NCBI GenBank assembly: GCA_022447545.1 | Contig: JAKVBI010000006.1 | Span: 1-64,000, forward strand | Length of the DNA stretch: 64,000 nt | Direction: 5' to 3' | Source: Myxococcota bacterium | GTDB lineage: Bacteria; Myxococcota_A; UBA9160; SMWR01 | Shown: piece after piece, positions 54,598 through 64,000 of the stretch | How positions within the stretch are numbered: position 1 is the first letter of the stretch | Layout: every line of letters starts with the position of its first letter | The notes under the pieces: model-generated | What the model saw: only the letters and a program-made list of their open reading frames with translations | Told to the model about the DNA's origin: nothing | The model's database searches: none | Translations under genes and position numbers: made by a program

Positions 54598-56379
54598 TCA
54601 GCGCTCGGCATCCTCCGCTCGCGAAGCCACCGCGAACTCACGAAAAAACGATAACGGCATGGCCGGCGCCTCCATGAGCCGAATCATCTCCGCGTAGGCA
54701 CGATAGATGTCCTCCGCCTCGGCAGGGGTGTATTGCTCCTCCAGTCGACCCAAGCGTTCGGCTCTCAGCATGCGACGATAGGGGGTCACGATCTGCATGA
54801 CTTTGGCGACTTCGGACCGCACACGGGTCAAGCGACGACGACGTTCCGGAGTGGCCCGCGGCAGCTCCCGATCGATCGCCCGCCACAAACGCTGGGCCAG
54901 TCCATCCAGGTGGTCGTACTGGCGCATGACCAGGAACTGGTTGAAGAGCCCCCTCAGCACGGAAACCTGTTCCTCGACGTCGGCAGGAATCTCGATTCGC
55001 ACGTCACCAGGTGCCAAAGCCGGAGCTTCCGGGAGAAGCTTTCGGGTATCGAGAAGGGTCACGACCTCGTGGGCGATCCGCTCGTTGGCAGCAGCAGTCG
55101 GATGCACGTAGTCCACGAAGAACTCGAATCCGGGCACGCCCAGTGGAGCGCTCTGCTGGAAGAGATCCGCCAGGTCGATGAACGCAACCCCCCGTTCATG
55201 CGCAAGATCCCGCAGCCGGCCATCGAACACGGAACGGAATGGATACGCGTCGTGCTCCAGCGCTTCTAGAAAGGCCTCACGAACGCCCTCGGAACGTTCG
55301 GCCCTCAATCGAGCAAGACCCAACTCGTACCAGCCCTCGGCGTAGTTGGGATCGATGGCAACGGATCTCTCGAGTGCATCGACGGCCTCGTCGGCACGCC
55401 CCGCCTCCAGAGCGAGCACTCCAGACGAAAATGCTTTCTGCCAGGCCACACGCTGTTCGAGTCCGAGAGACGGGTCGTGGCGGGAAACGTTGGGACGCCA
55501 GTCTCTCAAATTGACCGGGACACCCAGAACGAGCACGGGAACGCCCCGCTTCTGAGCAATGTCCAGCATGGAGCCGACGTTGAATTCGTAGTGGTCCCCG
55601 GTTGCCTCGTACTGTCGGGCATCGGTCCACTGTCGCGAGGCTCGACCGAAAGCAAAGCTCAACCGGTTGACGACCTGATCCCGCTGGCCATAACTCGCGA
55701 CGTCGATGGACACGGGCGGCTGCCAGTGGCGTCGAATTCGATTCATCAAACGCGAGATGGCCAGCCGCGCCGGACCCTCGTCACGGTCGAGTGCCGACCC
55801 CGCATACACCAGATCTTCGAGAAACTCGTTGTTTCCGGTGTAGAGAATCACCAGGTCCGGTTCGTAATCGACGATCTCGTCGAACACCAACTTGACCCGA
55901 TGGCTCGCATAGGTGTGTCCCGCCGCATTGACAACTTCCACGCGAGTCGTCGGCAGCATGCGCGAAAGTTTCCGAGACAGCAGGCCCGGGAACGACTCAC
56001 TGCTCTTGTGGGGCCAACCTGCCGCCGCAGACCCTCCCACAACGAACACCCGATAGATGCCGGGAGTCTTCCGAGCGGCGAAACGTTCAGCGTTGGAGAT
56101 CCAGTGGTAGGGGGTGCGGACGTATTCCGTCGCGCCAGGCTCCAGATCAAAAACAGGCACACGGTTGTGGACCCGCACGAACGGGTTGCGGGATTCCGGG
56201 CGGCTGGCGAGCCAACGCTCCAGCCCCCATTCGAGCCCCCGAGCCGCGACCTCCATGCCCAACAGGGCAAGGCACCCCGTGAGAACGACGAACAGCAACC
56301 GTTTGCCACGGGACGGACCCGACCCGCCCGCCTCAGCGTGGGAAGCGTTCGGTTTCACTTCGGTTTTCGGCCGAGCCAT
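54598..56379 (-). CDS. Membrane-anchored SGNH hydrolase with TPR segment
   Basis: 593 aa from ATG 56379; the 16 upstream residues are rejected. A cationic N-terminus and a single hydrophobic segment (LLFVVLTGCLALLGMEVAA, about residues 28-46) anchor it. The SGNH domain shows VFVVGGSAAAGWPHKSSES (block I, GGS), ILYTGNNEFLED (block III, GN), and DYVHPTAAANERIA (block V, DxxH), so the triad is complete. A TPR-like stretch (GRADEAVDALERSVAIDPNYAEGWYELGLARL) lies near the middle. A C-terminal helical region of about 130 residues follows. Substrate unknown; O-acyl or cell-envelope esterase is possible. Confidence 0.82.
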   Translation of the reverse strand: MARPKTEVKPNASHAEAGGSGPSRGKRLLFVVLTGCLALLGMEVAARGLEWGLERWLASRPESRNPFVRVHNRVPVFDLEPGATEYVRTPYHWISNAERFAARKTPGIYRVFVVGGSAAAGWPHKSSESFPGLLSRKLSRMLPTTRVEVVNAAGHTYASHRVKLVFDEIVDYEPDLVILYTGNNEFLEDLVYAGSALDRDEGPARLAISRLMNRIRRHWQPPVSIDVASYGQRDQVVNRLSFAFGRASRQWTDARQYEATGDHYEFNVGSMLDIAQKRGVPVLVLGVPVNLRDWRPNVSRHDPSLGLEQRVAWQKAFSSGVLALEAGRADEAVDALERSVAIDPNYAEGWYELGLARLRAERSEGVREAFLEALEHDAYPFRSVFDGRLRDLAHERGVAFIDLADLFQQSAPLGVPGFEFFVDYVHPTAAANERIAHEVVTLLDTRKLLPEAPALAPGDVRIEIPADVEEQVSVLRGLFNQFLVMRQYDHLDGLAQRLWRAIDRELPRATPERRRRLTRVRSEVAKVMQIVTPYRRMLRAERLGRLEEQYTPAEAEDIYRAYAEMIRLMEAPAMPLSFFREFAVASRAEDAER

Positions 56380-56451
56380 TGCAAGACTCGAATGATACCC
56401 CCGTGGCGCGTGAGATCCGAAACCCATCCCCCAGGCGCTCGCCTGGGGAGG

Positions 56452-59400
56452 TCAGTCCGAGGCGCCGCTCACGGCGATTACCCGATCGCGAGCGAGAAAC
56501 CAGACCTCGAAGCGCGGCGTATAGGAAAGCCCCAGAGAATCGCGAAGCGCGCGCTGATACACGGCACCCTGAGCCGCATGGGCGGCCGCCCGATCTTCAA
56601 GAACCTCGTCGTCGGGAGCCTCGGTCTTGTAATCGACGACCACGCACTCGTCGGTCTCGGGGTCGCGATAGACGAGATCCACGGCGCCCGACACGAACCC
56701 CACCGCAGCCTCCTCGCGCCGCGAACCCTCCAACCCTTCGACGGGAAGCAGAACCGGCAACTCTCGGGCCACCACTCGTGGAGCCAGTTCGCTCAAGCGC
56801 TGGGCCAGGGATCCCCGAGCAAACCGCTCCCAGATCGCGTGCGCGTGTGCCCGTGCCTCCTCCAGCGCAGCCCCCTCCAACAACCCCGTCAGGATCTCAT
56901 TCAGATGCTCCGTGCCCCTGTTCAGCCAGCCCTGGCTGTCCTCCGACGCTTCACCCTCCGCCGGTCCGAATTCGCCGAAGTCTGCCCCCTCCAACACACG
57001 GTGGATGGCAGTCCCCACACACCGCGCCACGTTGGGCGCCACCGGACCCGAGGCCCACGGCGCCTCGCCGTCCACCCACCCTGCCCGTTCCGCTCGTGCT
57101 TCCCTTTCTCGCTCGCGTTCCGCATCCGATGCGTGCTCAGCGGTGGGACGCTCCATACGAGCTTTTGCGTCGGCTCGGGCATCGGCGAGTCGGGCAGACT
57201 GCTTCTCGACTTCTGTTCTCGACACCCGCGCTTCACTGGGATCACCAGTGGCCGTCGCGAGGTCGAGCGGCAGCGGGTCCAGGGCCGGGAAGACCCAGAG
57301 CACCCCGTGCGAGTCCTCGACGCGATCCGTGCCCAACGCCGAGGCCTCGGCCATTCGGTCGGCCAGTGGCCCGTCGACCGCGCCACGCGCCTCGAGCAGG
57401 GAGATCAGCTGTCCCTCCAAATTTTTGCGTTGGTAGTCCGGCCAGACTCCAGAGACCACCAGACGATCTCGAGCCCGCGTCATGGCGACGTAGAGCAAGC
57501 GCACCCGCTCGGCCTCGCTCGCCGCTTTGCGCGCAGCCTCCACGTCCGCCCAGCCCAAAGTGGGCGCTCCCAACAGCTTGTACTCAGTCCTGCCCCGGAT
57601 GCGTCCCACGCAGGAACCGTCGCGGTTGACCGAACTACTGCCCTTGTGGGCCTGGACCAGGTACACGTACGGAAAGTCGAGCCCTTTGGCGACGTGGCAC
57701 GTCAATACGCTCACCGCATCATCGAGTTCGTCGCGGGGACGTGCGTCGCCAGACACCTCCCCCAACGCGGTGGCGTGCAGGAGACGTCGGACCAGCATCG
57801 CCGGCTCCACGCCCTCGGCCAGATCTTCCGCCAACTCGCGAAAGAAGCGGTCGAGGTTCGCGCTGCGCCAGGTCCCCAGGTAGCGGGAGGCTTCGCTGAC
57901 TTCGAACAATGTCGCTTCTCGCAACCACTCCACGAATCGATCTCCCGGATCGCAAAGGAACCGCTCGCGCGCACGAGCCAGGGTCACCAGAGCGGCGATC
58001 AGGTTGTGGTGCCAGCCCGCCACTCGATCGATGCCTGGAACCTCCGCTGGCAGAGCCCCCGCCACCTGCTCGATCACACCCGCCAACTCCACCAAGCCCG
58101 GATCCCCTTCGCCGTACAGTGAGCCTGCGCGATCGGGTAGGTCGTGGGCCCAGAGCGCAATGAGAGCGGCGTCGGGAACCCCCACCGCGGAACCGCGCAA
58201 CCAGGTCAGCAGAGCCAGATGGTCGTTGGGATCGAACACACTCGCCACCAGCGCGGTGGCTTCGATGATCTCGCGGCGCTTGTAATAGCTGGTGTCGCCT
58301 GCCACGTGGTAGGGGATGCCTGCATTTCGCAGGGCCTCGAGGTAGATCTCCCAGTCCCCCCGACTGCGGAACAACAGCGCACAATCCTTCCAGGACACGC
58401 CATGGGTGTCGTGAAGATCTCGCAAGTCCTTGGCGAGGGCCCGGGCCTCGAGGTTTGCGGCATCTCGGGCCGTGATCGGCTGGGGGGTGCGCTCGCCCGC
58501 GTCCCAACCCGACAGCACCCAGTGCTCGACGCTCAACCGCCGACCCATCGGTGCCAACGATGCTGCGGCCCGTTTGGGACTGGCCAGCAACGGCTGGAAG
58601 GCCGGTTGCACACCGGCCGACTCCTGCATGACCGGCTCGACGGAACACTCGACCTCGTCGAGGATGAGAGGTAGCGAGCGATAGTTGACCGACAAACGCT
58701 CGAGCCTCCCACCCGCCGCCGACAGTTCCCCCGCAAAGGCTTCGAAGGCCGCCAGGTCCGCACGGCGCCAGGCATAGATGGACTGCTTCGGATCTCCCAC
58801 CAGCAGGAGCCCGGGCCGCTGGCTCGCCTCGCCCACCAGTGCCAACTCGCGCACGATGTCGTATTGCAGGGGATCGGTGTCCTGAAACTCGTCCACCAGT
58901 AGCTGGTCGATCCCCGTTCGAATGCGCGCCGCCACCTCGGGGGAACCACGCAGTAGATTGCGAGCCTCCAGCAACAGCGACTCGAAGGAAATGACTCCAC
59001 GAGTCCTCAACTCCGACTCCACTTCGCCAAGCAGGCCGGCCACCACCGGGCGCGCCCGGACCAGCAACTCGGGGTCGAGACGGCGCAACGATTCCAAGCA
59101 CCGACGGAGTTCGGCGGCCAGGGGCGCCAGATCGGCAGTGCGACCGCCGAGGGCGGCCCGCTCGCCCTGGTTGTAGCCTTCCCGGCTCCAGGTGCGCAGA
59201 CGGTCGAGATCCCCCTTCTCCCAGTTCTCCGAGAGCCACCGAACCGAACCGATGAGCGCTTCTGGCCCCTCGAGAGCATCGCGCAGGCGCTGGACCTCGT
59301 TACGTGTTTGGTCCACCAGCGCATCGACCCGTTGAGTCTTGGCCGCACGGGAGACACCGCGGAGATCTTCACCCACGCACTGCCGGAACTCATCGGCGAT

Positions 59401-60168
59401 GGAGAGCAGGCCGTCGAGGGGCTCGGCACAACGCTCGGACGGGAAGGGATCTGCGGAAAGCGCCTCGGAAGACAGCCCATCCCGCAGGCACGCAAGTAGT
59501 TGGTTCTCCAACTCCTGGAGGCCCACCCCGCGGGCGACGAGGTCCAGCAAGTCGTGGTCGACGACCGGTGTCCCCCCGGTTCCCGTTGCCCCGCGACCCG
59601 ACAGTCGACTCGATAGGACATGCCGCACGACCTCCGCACGAATCCGGCCATCGGCATCCACCTCCAGGCGCGGATGCAGTCCGGCCTCGAGGGCGTGTGC
59701 GGACAACAGGCGACGGCAGTAGGCGTGCACGGTTTGAACCACCAGTTGATCCAAGGAGCTGCGCAGAGCCCGGGCGCGGCAAATGCTTTCCTCACGAGAT
59801 TCGGGAAGACTCTCGTCCTCCACCCCCTCCGGCAGTTCCCCAGCCTCCACCTCTGCCAATGCCTTGGCGACCCGAACTCCCATCTCTGCAGCTGCGGCCT
59901 CGGTGAAGGTGATCGCCACCAAGCGGCTCGCTACGCGCGCTGCGATTCGATCGTCGCCGGCGGGTGGCTGTTCCCCGTCCAAGGCCTGGCGGGCCCGCTC
60001 CCAGCCCGGCCCCAGACACCAGACCACCATCCGAGCGATCAGGGCCGACGTCTTGCCCGTACCCGCGCCCGCCTCCAACAGCAATGGCCGCTCGAAGTCC
60101 TGTTGGACGACGCGGCGCGCCTGGGCGTCGGCGCTCGCAAGCTCCCGGCTACGCGCTTCGTCGCTCAT
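56452..60168 (-). CDS. addA: AddA-like helicase-nuclease subunit
   Basis: 1238 aa. UvrD/RecB-type superfamily I helicase and C-terminal RecB nuclease. Walker A EAGAGTGKTSALIARM near residue 40; motif II LLVDEFQDTDPLQYDIVREL; motif III GDPKQSIYAWRRADLAAFE; motif VI LYVAMTRARDRLVVSG. The nuclease is GAVDLVYRDPETDECVVVDYKTE (Asp, Asp, Lys). Together with the adjacent addB-like gene it should process double-strand DNA ends for recombination. Its start overlaps the upstream gene's stop by four bases (ATGA). The family name AddA versus RecB is inferred from gene order. Confidence 0.9.
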   Translation of the reverse strand: MSDEARSRELASADAQARRVVQQDFERPLLLEAGAGTGKTSALIARMVVWCLGPGWERARQALDGEQPPAGDDRIAARVASRLVAITFTEAAAAEMGVRVAKALAEVEAGELPEGVEDESLPESREESICRARALRSSLDQLVVQTVHAYCRRLLSAHALEAGLHPRLEVDADGRIRAEVVRHVLSSRLSGRGATGTGGTPVVDHDLLDLVARGVGLQELENQLLACLRDGLSSEALSADPFPSERCAEPLDGLLSIADEFRQCVGEDLRGVSRAAKTQRVDALVDQTRNEVQRLRDALEGPEALIGSVRWLSENWEKGDLDRLRTWSREGYNQGERAALGGRTADLAPLAAELRRCLESLRRLDPELLVRARPVVAGLLGEVESELRTRGVISFESLLLEARNLLRGSPEVAARIRTGIDQLLVDEFQDTDPLQYDIVRELALVGEASQRPGLLLVGDPKQSIYAWRRADLAAFEAFAGELSAAGGRLERLSVNYRSLPLILDEVECSVEPVMQESAGVQPAFQPLLASPKRAAASLAPMGRRLSVEHWVLSGWDAGERTPQPITARDAANLEARALAKDLRDLHDTHGVSWKDCALLFRSRGDWEIYLEALRNAGIPYHVAGDTSYYKRREIIEATALVASVFDPNDHLALLTWLRGSAVGVPDAALIALWAHDLPDRAGSLYGEGDPGLVELAGVIEQVAGALPAEVPGIDRVAGWHHNLIAALVTLARARERFLCDPGDRFVEWLREATLFEVSEASRYLGTWRSANLDRFFRELAEDLAEGVEPAMLVRRLLHATALGEVSGDARPRDELDDAVSVLTCHVAKGLDFPYVYLVQAHKGSSSVNRDGSCVGRIRGRTEYKLLGAPTLGWADVEAARKAASEAERVRLLYVAMTRARDRLVVSGVWPDYQRKNLEGQLISLLEARGAVDGPLADRMAEASALGTDRVEDSHGVLWVFPALDPLPLDLATATGDPSEARVSRTEVEKQSARLADARADAKARMERPTAEHASDAEREREREARAERAGWVDGEAPWASGPVAPNVARCVGTAIHRVLEGADFGEFGPAEGEASEDSQGWLNRGTEHLNEILTGLLEGAALEEARAHAHAIWERFARGSLAQRLSELAPRVVARELPVLLPVEGLEGSRREEAAVGFVSGAVDLVYRDPETDECVVVDYKTEAPDDEVLEDRAAAHAAQGAVYQRALRDSLGLSYTPRFEVWFLARDRVIAVSGASD

Positions 60169-63100
60169 TTGGGCCTCCTCCCGCGGTTCCAGATGGCGGT
60201 CAGGGCGCGCTCGGCATCGCTGACTGCCAGGGGCTCCTCCCCCGCCTCCCCTTCGAAGCGCTCGAGATAGGCCTCCATGCGAACACGAGCCCCACTGTCA
60301 CCGCGCAGGCAAGCGCTCTTGACCTCGCAATACCCACACGTCCTGGGTTCACGAGAGGACGGCGCGTCAAACAGCCGCGGCACGAAACTGCCGTGCTCCC
60401 AGACGTCGAGCATCACCCCCAGGGTTTCACGAAAGAGGCCGTTCAACGTGGAATCCTGTGAATCCACCTCCAGGATGGCCTTCGCGTGATCGACATCAGG
60501 GGACAGGTACACGTAGCGCCCAAGGGCCCCGCCCTCGGCTCTTTCGGCCGTGCCAATCGCGTAGGCGACCGCCTGCAACAACTCGCCGCGCTCCACAGCG
60601 CTCTGCAGATTGCGCTGCCGGATTTTTTCAGTGGAGGCGGTAATGACCGCGCGCCCGGTCTTGTAATCGCTGAGAACGGGTTGCTCACCCACCGCGTCCA
60701 GGCGGTCGGCCCGAAAACCGATGCGGCGCGGCGGGTTTCCTTCGCGCTCCACCGTCACCGAACCGCCGACCTCGACGCCGAGGACCCCATCCGGCTCGCC
60801 GGGCCAATCCAACTCCAGGGCCCGCTCGACGTACGGGTACACCCGCCGGGTCAGGGCCTCGGCAAAGCCCGGCCAGCGAACCCCCTCCTCCAACAGGACC
60901 CGCTCGGCCACCGTACGGCACAGTTCGGCCAGCGTGTCAGCATCAGGACGCTCCAGGGCTGCGGGCTCACGCCGTAACGCATCCTCCAGTTTCAGACGAT
61001 CCGGCCGACCGGAGCGCCCCCCCACCCATTCGAGCACCTCGTGGACAATGCTTCCAAGGCGCGCGGAATCCACATCGGGCAGGTTGAGCAGGGCATCGGG
61101 TGGAGCTGCGAGTTTGAGTACCGACCGCAGGAAGGCCTTCCACGGACAGGTAAACACGTTCTCGACGGTGGTCACGAACAAATCGGAAACACGTGGATCG
61201 GCGGCCTCTCGCACCGGCCCCGTGAAACCGAAGTAGGGCCCCAACTGGGTGGAGTTTCCGCGCGGTCCGTAATCGAGTTCGGCGGCCACCGCCAAACGCC
61301 CACTCGTCAGGCTGGCGGAATCGAAGTTGGCGAACGTCGGAAGGGAATGGGCGAGAGCGACCTCAAGGGCTTCGTTGTGTCGTCGAGTGCCGAGTTGCAG
61401 CGCAGCCACCTGGGCATGCTCGGGCGCCGGGCGGGGGGATCGCGCGGCCTGGGGGTCGCTTTGCCAGGTCGGCGACCAGAGCGACGGCACGTCCACCACT
61501 TCGCGCAACCGACCGGCCGTCTCCAGACGCTCCAGGAGAGGCGAGAGGGCGAGAGCCCGACCGTCGTCATCCCCCACCGGGGCGCTGAGCACGACATTTG
61601 GACTGGCCTGTAGGAGCTGGGCGAACAGATAACGCTCCTCGGCGTGCCCCTCGGATTTCACTGGCAAGTCGGGAAGCAGGCTGCGCAGCGAGACCCGCAA
61701 GCCGTCGGGCATGAGCGGATCTTCACTGACCGTACGCGGGAAGGCACCGCGTCCCAGACCCAACACGAACAGATGATCGAAGGTCCGCGCGCGTGCCTCC
61801 ATCACACTGAGAAGCGCGACGCCGCCCCCCCGACCGCCCAGAGAGTCCCGGCCGAAGTCGGCGCTCATGCGTTCCATCAGGCCCAACCACTCTTCGCGTG
61901 TCAGCTCCTCGGACTCGATCCCCCGACAGTCGCCAACCAGCTGGGCCACATGTCGCCCAGAACCGGCATCGAGACGCCAACCCAAAACCGACTCCACCAG
62001 TTCTGTGAGGCACTGCAGGTGGCGGCCCAGGCTCGCACTGGACGGCCAGTCCGCACACAGAGCGAGCAAGCGCTGTGCACTGAGAAACAGCGCGGCGAGG
62101 CGCGCGCCCGCGACCTTGCGACGCACGGCTTGGGGGCCTCCCGGGGCATCCGCACCGCGCAGTCCCCTGCGGGCTGCCAACTCGAGGTCCGCGGGCACTT
62201 CACCCTCGGTTCCAGGAGCGAGTTGCGCCAACTCGTCGATCCGCACGATTCCCAATTCGTGGAGCGCCCAGCGCAAATCCGCCCGCTGCACGGACGGGGC
62301 GTTCCCCGCTTCCAGCACTTCGGAGTCCCTGGAGGCAACCCCGGACGAACGCGGACTCTCATCGACTTCCAGCAGACCGAGCCAACCCTCGGCGAACGCA
62401 GCCCCGGGCCGGTCCAGGACGGCCCACAGGGCACGCAGCGGACGCGCGTGGGGCAGCACCGGCCCACTCCCGTATCCCGAGTAGGGGACCCCCAGGCGCG
62501 AAAAATGGCACCGGAGTGGCAACGCGTAGGGGGCGAGATCCCGGGCCACCACTGCAATCCGCTCGGGTTCAACACCCGCGTCGAGCAGCGCGCGAAGCCT
62601 CACGGCCACCGCGCGTGCCTCGGCCGAGGGAGTGGGTGCCCTCAGCAGGCTCGGGCTACATGCCTCGAGAGCGCGAACGGAGGTGGCGGCCTCGGGCCCG
62701 AAGCGATCGGAAAAACGACGGCTGAACGCGACGCCTGCATCTTCGCGACCGGGCTCGGCAGGGTCCTCGGGCCGGTCCAGCAGAATCTGCGCGCCCAGGT
62801 GCTGGACCAGGACCTCCAGCAGATCGGTCAGCGCACCCGTGGCATCGGCAAAGCCGTGGATCAGGATGCCGCGATTCGGCAGGGCCCCTTCGGGATCTCG
62901 AAGAAGCACCTCACGCGCACTGCGAAACAGACCCGCGCGGTGAAACCGCTCGCCCTGCTCGACCTGCTCGGCGAGCCGGGCCGCCACCCTCAGAGCGGCA
63001 CCGGCGCGCGCCGCGGAGGCCCCGCCCCATTCCTCGAGGCTTTCCTGCATGGCTTCGGCATGAACGGGTTCGAGACCGGCGTCGAGCAAGTCATTGACCA

Positions 63101-63515
63101 CCCCCGAAACCACCGAGTATCCGCCGGAGAGGCCCTCCAGGCAGTCGCGCAGGCTCTCCTCCTGCCGGGCGAGGCGGCTGATATGGACCGCCAGCAGATT
63201 GGCCCCCGCAAGGAGGGGCGTCTGCCCCGCACGCTCGAGGATCTCGAGCGTCACGCGCTGGGCGGTCTGAACCTGGAGCCCCACGAGGGGTCGACCCACC
63301 CTCCGCATGAAGGTGGTGCAAACGTGCTCGCGGAGACTGCGCGAAGGCACCACGACCCGCACGGGGCGGGACAGGGCCTCCAGACCGTTTTCTCCCGTGG
63401 TCAACAGGGCTTCGAGCGCATCGAAAAGCAGGGCTTCGACGGCACGCGGCCCGGATGCCACACGAGCAGTGCCCTTCGGGGGTTCGCCGGGATCGAACAG
63501 GAGTTGCTGCGCCAT
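60165..63515 (-). CDS. addB: AddB-like nuclease subunit with Fe-S cysteines
   Basis: 1116 aa, upstream of and overlapping addA. The C-terminal nuclease carries IGFRADRLDAVGEQPVLSDYKTGRAV (Asp, Asp, Lys). Four Cys match an iron-sulfur cluster: ENVFTCPWKAFLRS near residue 790 and CGYCEVKSACLRG near the C-terminus, the AddB arrangement. No clear Walker A is visible in the N-terminal half, which suggests a degenerate helicase as in some AddB proteins. Acts with AddA in double-strand-break repair. Start ATG 63515; 250 bases divergent from the next gene. Confidence 0.87.
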   Translation of the reverse strand: MAQQLLFDPGEPPKGTARVASGPRAVEALLFDALEALLTTGENGLEALSRPVRVVVPSRSLREHVCTTFMRRVGRPLVGLQVQTAQRVTLEILERAGQTPLLAGANLLAVHISRLARQEESLRDCLEGLSGGYSVVSGVVNDLLDAGLEPVHAEAMQESLEEWGGASAARAGAALRVAARLAEQVEQGERFHRAGLFRSAREVLLRDPEGALPNRGILIHGFADATGALTDLLEVLVQHLGAQILLDRPEDPAEPGREDAGVAFSRRFSDRFGPEAATSVRALEACSPSLLRAPTPSAEARAVAVRLRALLDAGVEPERIAVVARDLAPYALPLRCHFSRLGVPYSGYGSGPVLPHARPLRALWAVLDRPGAAFAEGWLGLLEVDESPRSSGVASRDSEVLEAGNAPSVQRADLRWALHELGIVRIDELAQLAPGTEGEVPADLELAARRGLRGADAPGGPQAVRRKVAGARLAALFLSAQRLLALCADWPSSASLGRHLQCLTELVESVLGWRLDAGSGRHVAQLVGDCRGIESEELTREEWLGLMERMSADFGRDSLGGRGGGVALLSVMEARARTFDHLFVLGLGRGAFPRTVSEDPLMPDGLRVSLRSLLPDLPVKSEGHAEERYLFAQLLQASPNVVLSAPVGDDDGRALALSPLLERLETAGRLREVVDVPSLWSPTWQSDPQAARSPRPAPEHAQVAALQLGTRRHNEALEVALAHSLPTFANFDSASLTSGRLAVAAELDYGPRGNSTQLGPYFGFTGPVREAADPRVSDLFVTTVENVFTCPWKAFLRSVLKLAAPPDALLNLPDVDSARLGSIVHEVLEWVGGRSGRPDRLKLEDALRREPAALERPDADTLAELCRTVAERVLLEEGVRWPGFAEALTRRVYPYVERALELDWPGEPDGVLGVEVGGSVTVEREGNPPRRIGFRADRLDAVGEQPVLSDYKTGRAVITASTEKIRQRNLQSAVERGELLQAVAYAIGTAERAEGGALGRYVYLSPDVDHAKAILEVDSQDSTLNGLFRETLGVMLDVWEHGSFVPRLFDAPSSREPRTCGYCEVKSACLRGDSGARVRMEAYLERFEGEAGEEPLAVSDAERALTAIWNRGRRPK

Positions 63516-63765
63516 GTGCGCGGCCTTTCTCTGCCACGGTTGTCAGTTCGCGGGTCAGTGCCGGGGTCGGTGCTGCCTAGACCCGATCATTGCAGAATCG
63601 TGCGACAGCTGCGGTCATACCTCCCTGGGCCACTCGTCCCGCCGGAACCCGGCGTCCCACGACCGCTTCAGCGAAACGATTCTCCGGGGTTGGACCGCCG
63701 GGGGTTTGACTTTCCATCCGCGTTGCGCTGAGGTTACGTCCGCAGCATGACCACAGGAGATACAG

Positions 63766-64000
63766 GTGTCATCGGAAGAGTTTCTGGGAGATCGGAAAAA
63801 AGCCCTCGAGGAATCGTTCTTCGCCAAGAAGAACCAGAAGCTCCTCGATGAGCTCCGCAGCAAACGCGATCGAGCCTCGTCTCGCGACAGCCTACGGGAG
63901 ATTTCAGGCATCGAGGAGGACACAATCCTCGATTGTCTGTGTGAACTCGGTGTGGAGCCGGACACCTGGCTCGCGATTTCCCTGGTGCCCCTGGTGGAGG
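63766..64000 (+). CDS. Hypothetical protein, N-terminal part (cut by window)
   Basis: GTG 63766 follows AGGAGA at five bases. The visible 78 residues (SSEEFLGDRKKALEESFFAKKNQKLLDELRSKRDR, then SLREISGIEEDTILDCLCELGVEPDTWLAISLVPLVE) are soluble and helical, with FFAKKNQKLLDELR as a charged helix. The open frame leaves the window at its right edge. No family assigned. A different ATG-led frame overlapping here (63747) has no support. Confidence 0.6.
   Translation, partial: MSSEEFLGDRKKALEESFFAKKNQKLLDELRSKRDRASSRDSLREISGIEEDTILDCLCELGVEPDTWLAISLVPLVE

Noticed and set aside
55477-58122. 881-codon plus-strand frame
   Set aside because: Antisense to the SGNH gene and addA, whose motifs are clear.
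61644-63731. 695-codon plus-strand frame
   Set aside because: Antisense to addB; no ribosome site or motif.

Overview
The window is about 64 kb of high-GC bacterial chromosome, densely packed with genes on both strands. I see no phage, insertion sequence, CRISPR array, rRNA or tRNA gene. The mix of a DUF1302 outer-membrane protein, LL-diaminopimelate aminotransferase, EgtB, an F420-type LLM oxidoreductase, an AurF-like diiron protein, a fused ADP-forming acyl-CoA synthetase, AddAB-like recombination subunits and several lipoproteins suggests a deltaproteobacterial-type lineage (Myxococcota/Desulfobacterota-like). That placement is inference; no marker gene settles it.

Layout. 1-5.0 kb: a DUF1302 gene cut by the window edge, and a topoisomerase III with a histone-H1-like lysine tail. 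5.2-12.1 kb: a HIT protein, an FG-GAP lipoprotein, then a compact run hisS-speA-xthA-lipoprotein. 12.1-18.1 kb: a fused acyl-CoA synthetase, an AGCS symporter, dapL and two small unknown genes. 18.1-26.6 kb: a UbiA-like membrane protein, an alpha/beta hydrolase, a family-2 glycosyltransferase, egtB, ettA, a ferritin-like diiron protein, and a membrane-anchored SGNH-like protein whose coding frame begins well upstream of its first ATG or GTG codon. 26.6-34.4 kb: a 3-hydroxyisobutyrate-dehydrogenase-like gene, two MFS transporters and a giant Lhr-type helicase. 34.6-40.8 kb: a cobalamin-binding-like protein, an LLM oxidoreductase, a secreted zincin, a small exported protein, a coupled pair (membrane protein plus GMC oxidoreductase) ending in a clear intrinsic terminator, and a methyltransferase. 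40.9-46.7 kb: a DMT transporter, then three genes linked by GTGA stop/start overlaps (acyl-CoA carboxyltransferase, PHP/DUF3604 lipoprotein, glycosyltransferase with a Rossmann-like tail). 46.7-54.5 kb: asnS, a sulfatase-fold lipoprotein and a DUF3313-like lipoprotein in one run; then an aldehyde dehydrogenase, a dimeric-barrel-like protein and a His-rich membrane protein with a TPR tail. 54.6-64 kb: an SGNH/TPR protein, addA-like and addB-like genes, and the start of an unknown gene.

How the genes work together. Housekeeping genes (hisS, asnS, dapL, speA, topB, ettA, addAB) are interleaved with oxidative and acyl-CoA metabolism (GMC oxidoreductase, aldehyde dehydrogenase, carboxyltransferase, acyl-CoA synthetase, LLM and diiron oxidoreductases, hydroxyacid dehydrogenase). 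This fits an aerobic heterotroph using alcohols, fatty or branched-chain acids, with a sizeable set of envelope lipoproteins. Many starts are GTG, TTG or possibly CTG, and stop/start overlaps are frequent, so several start sites here differ from the longest open frame.
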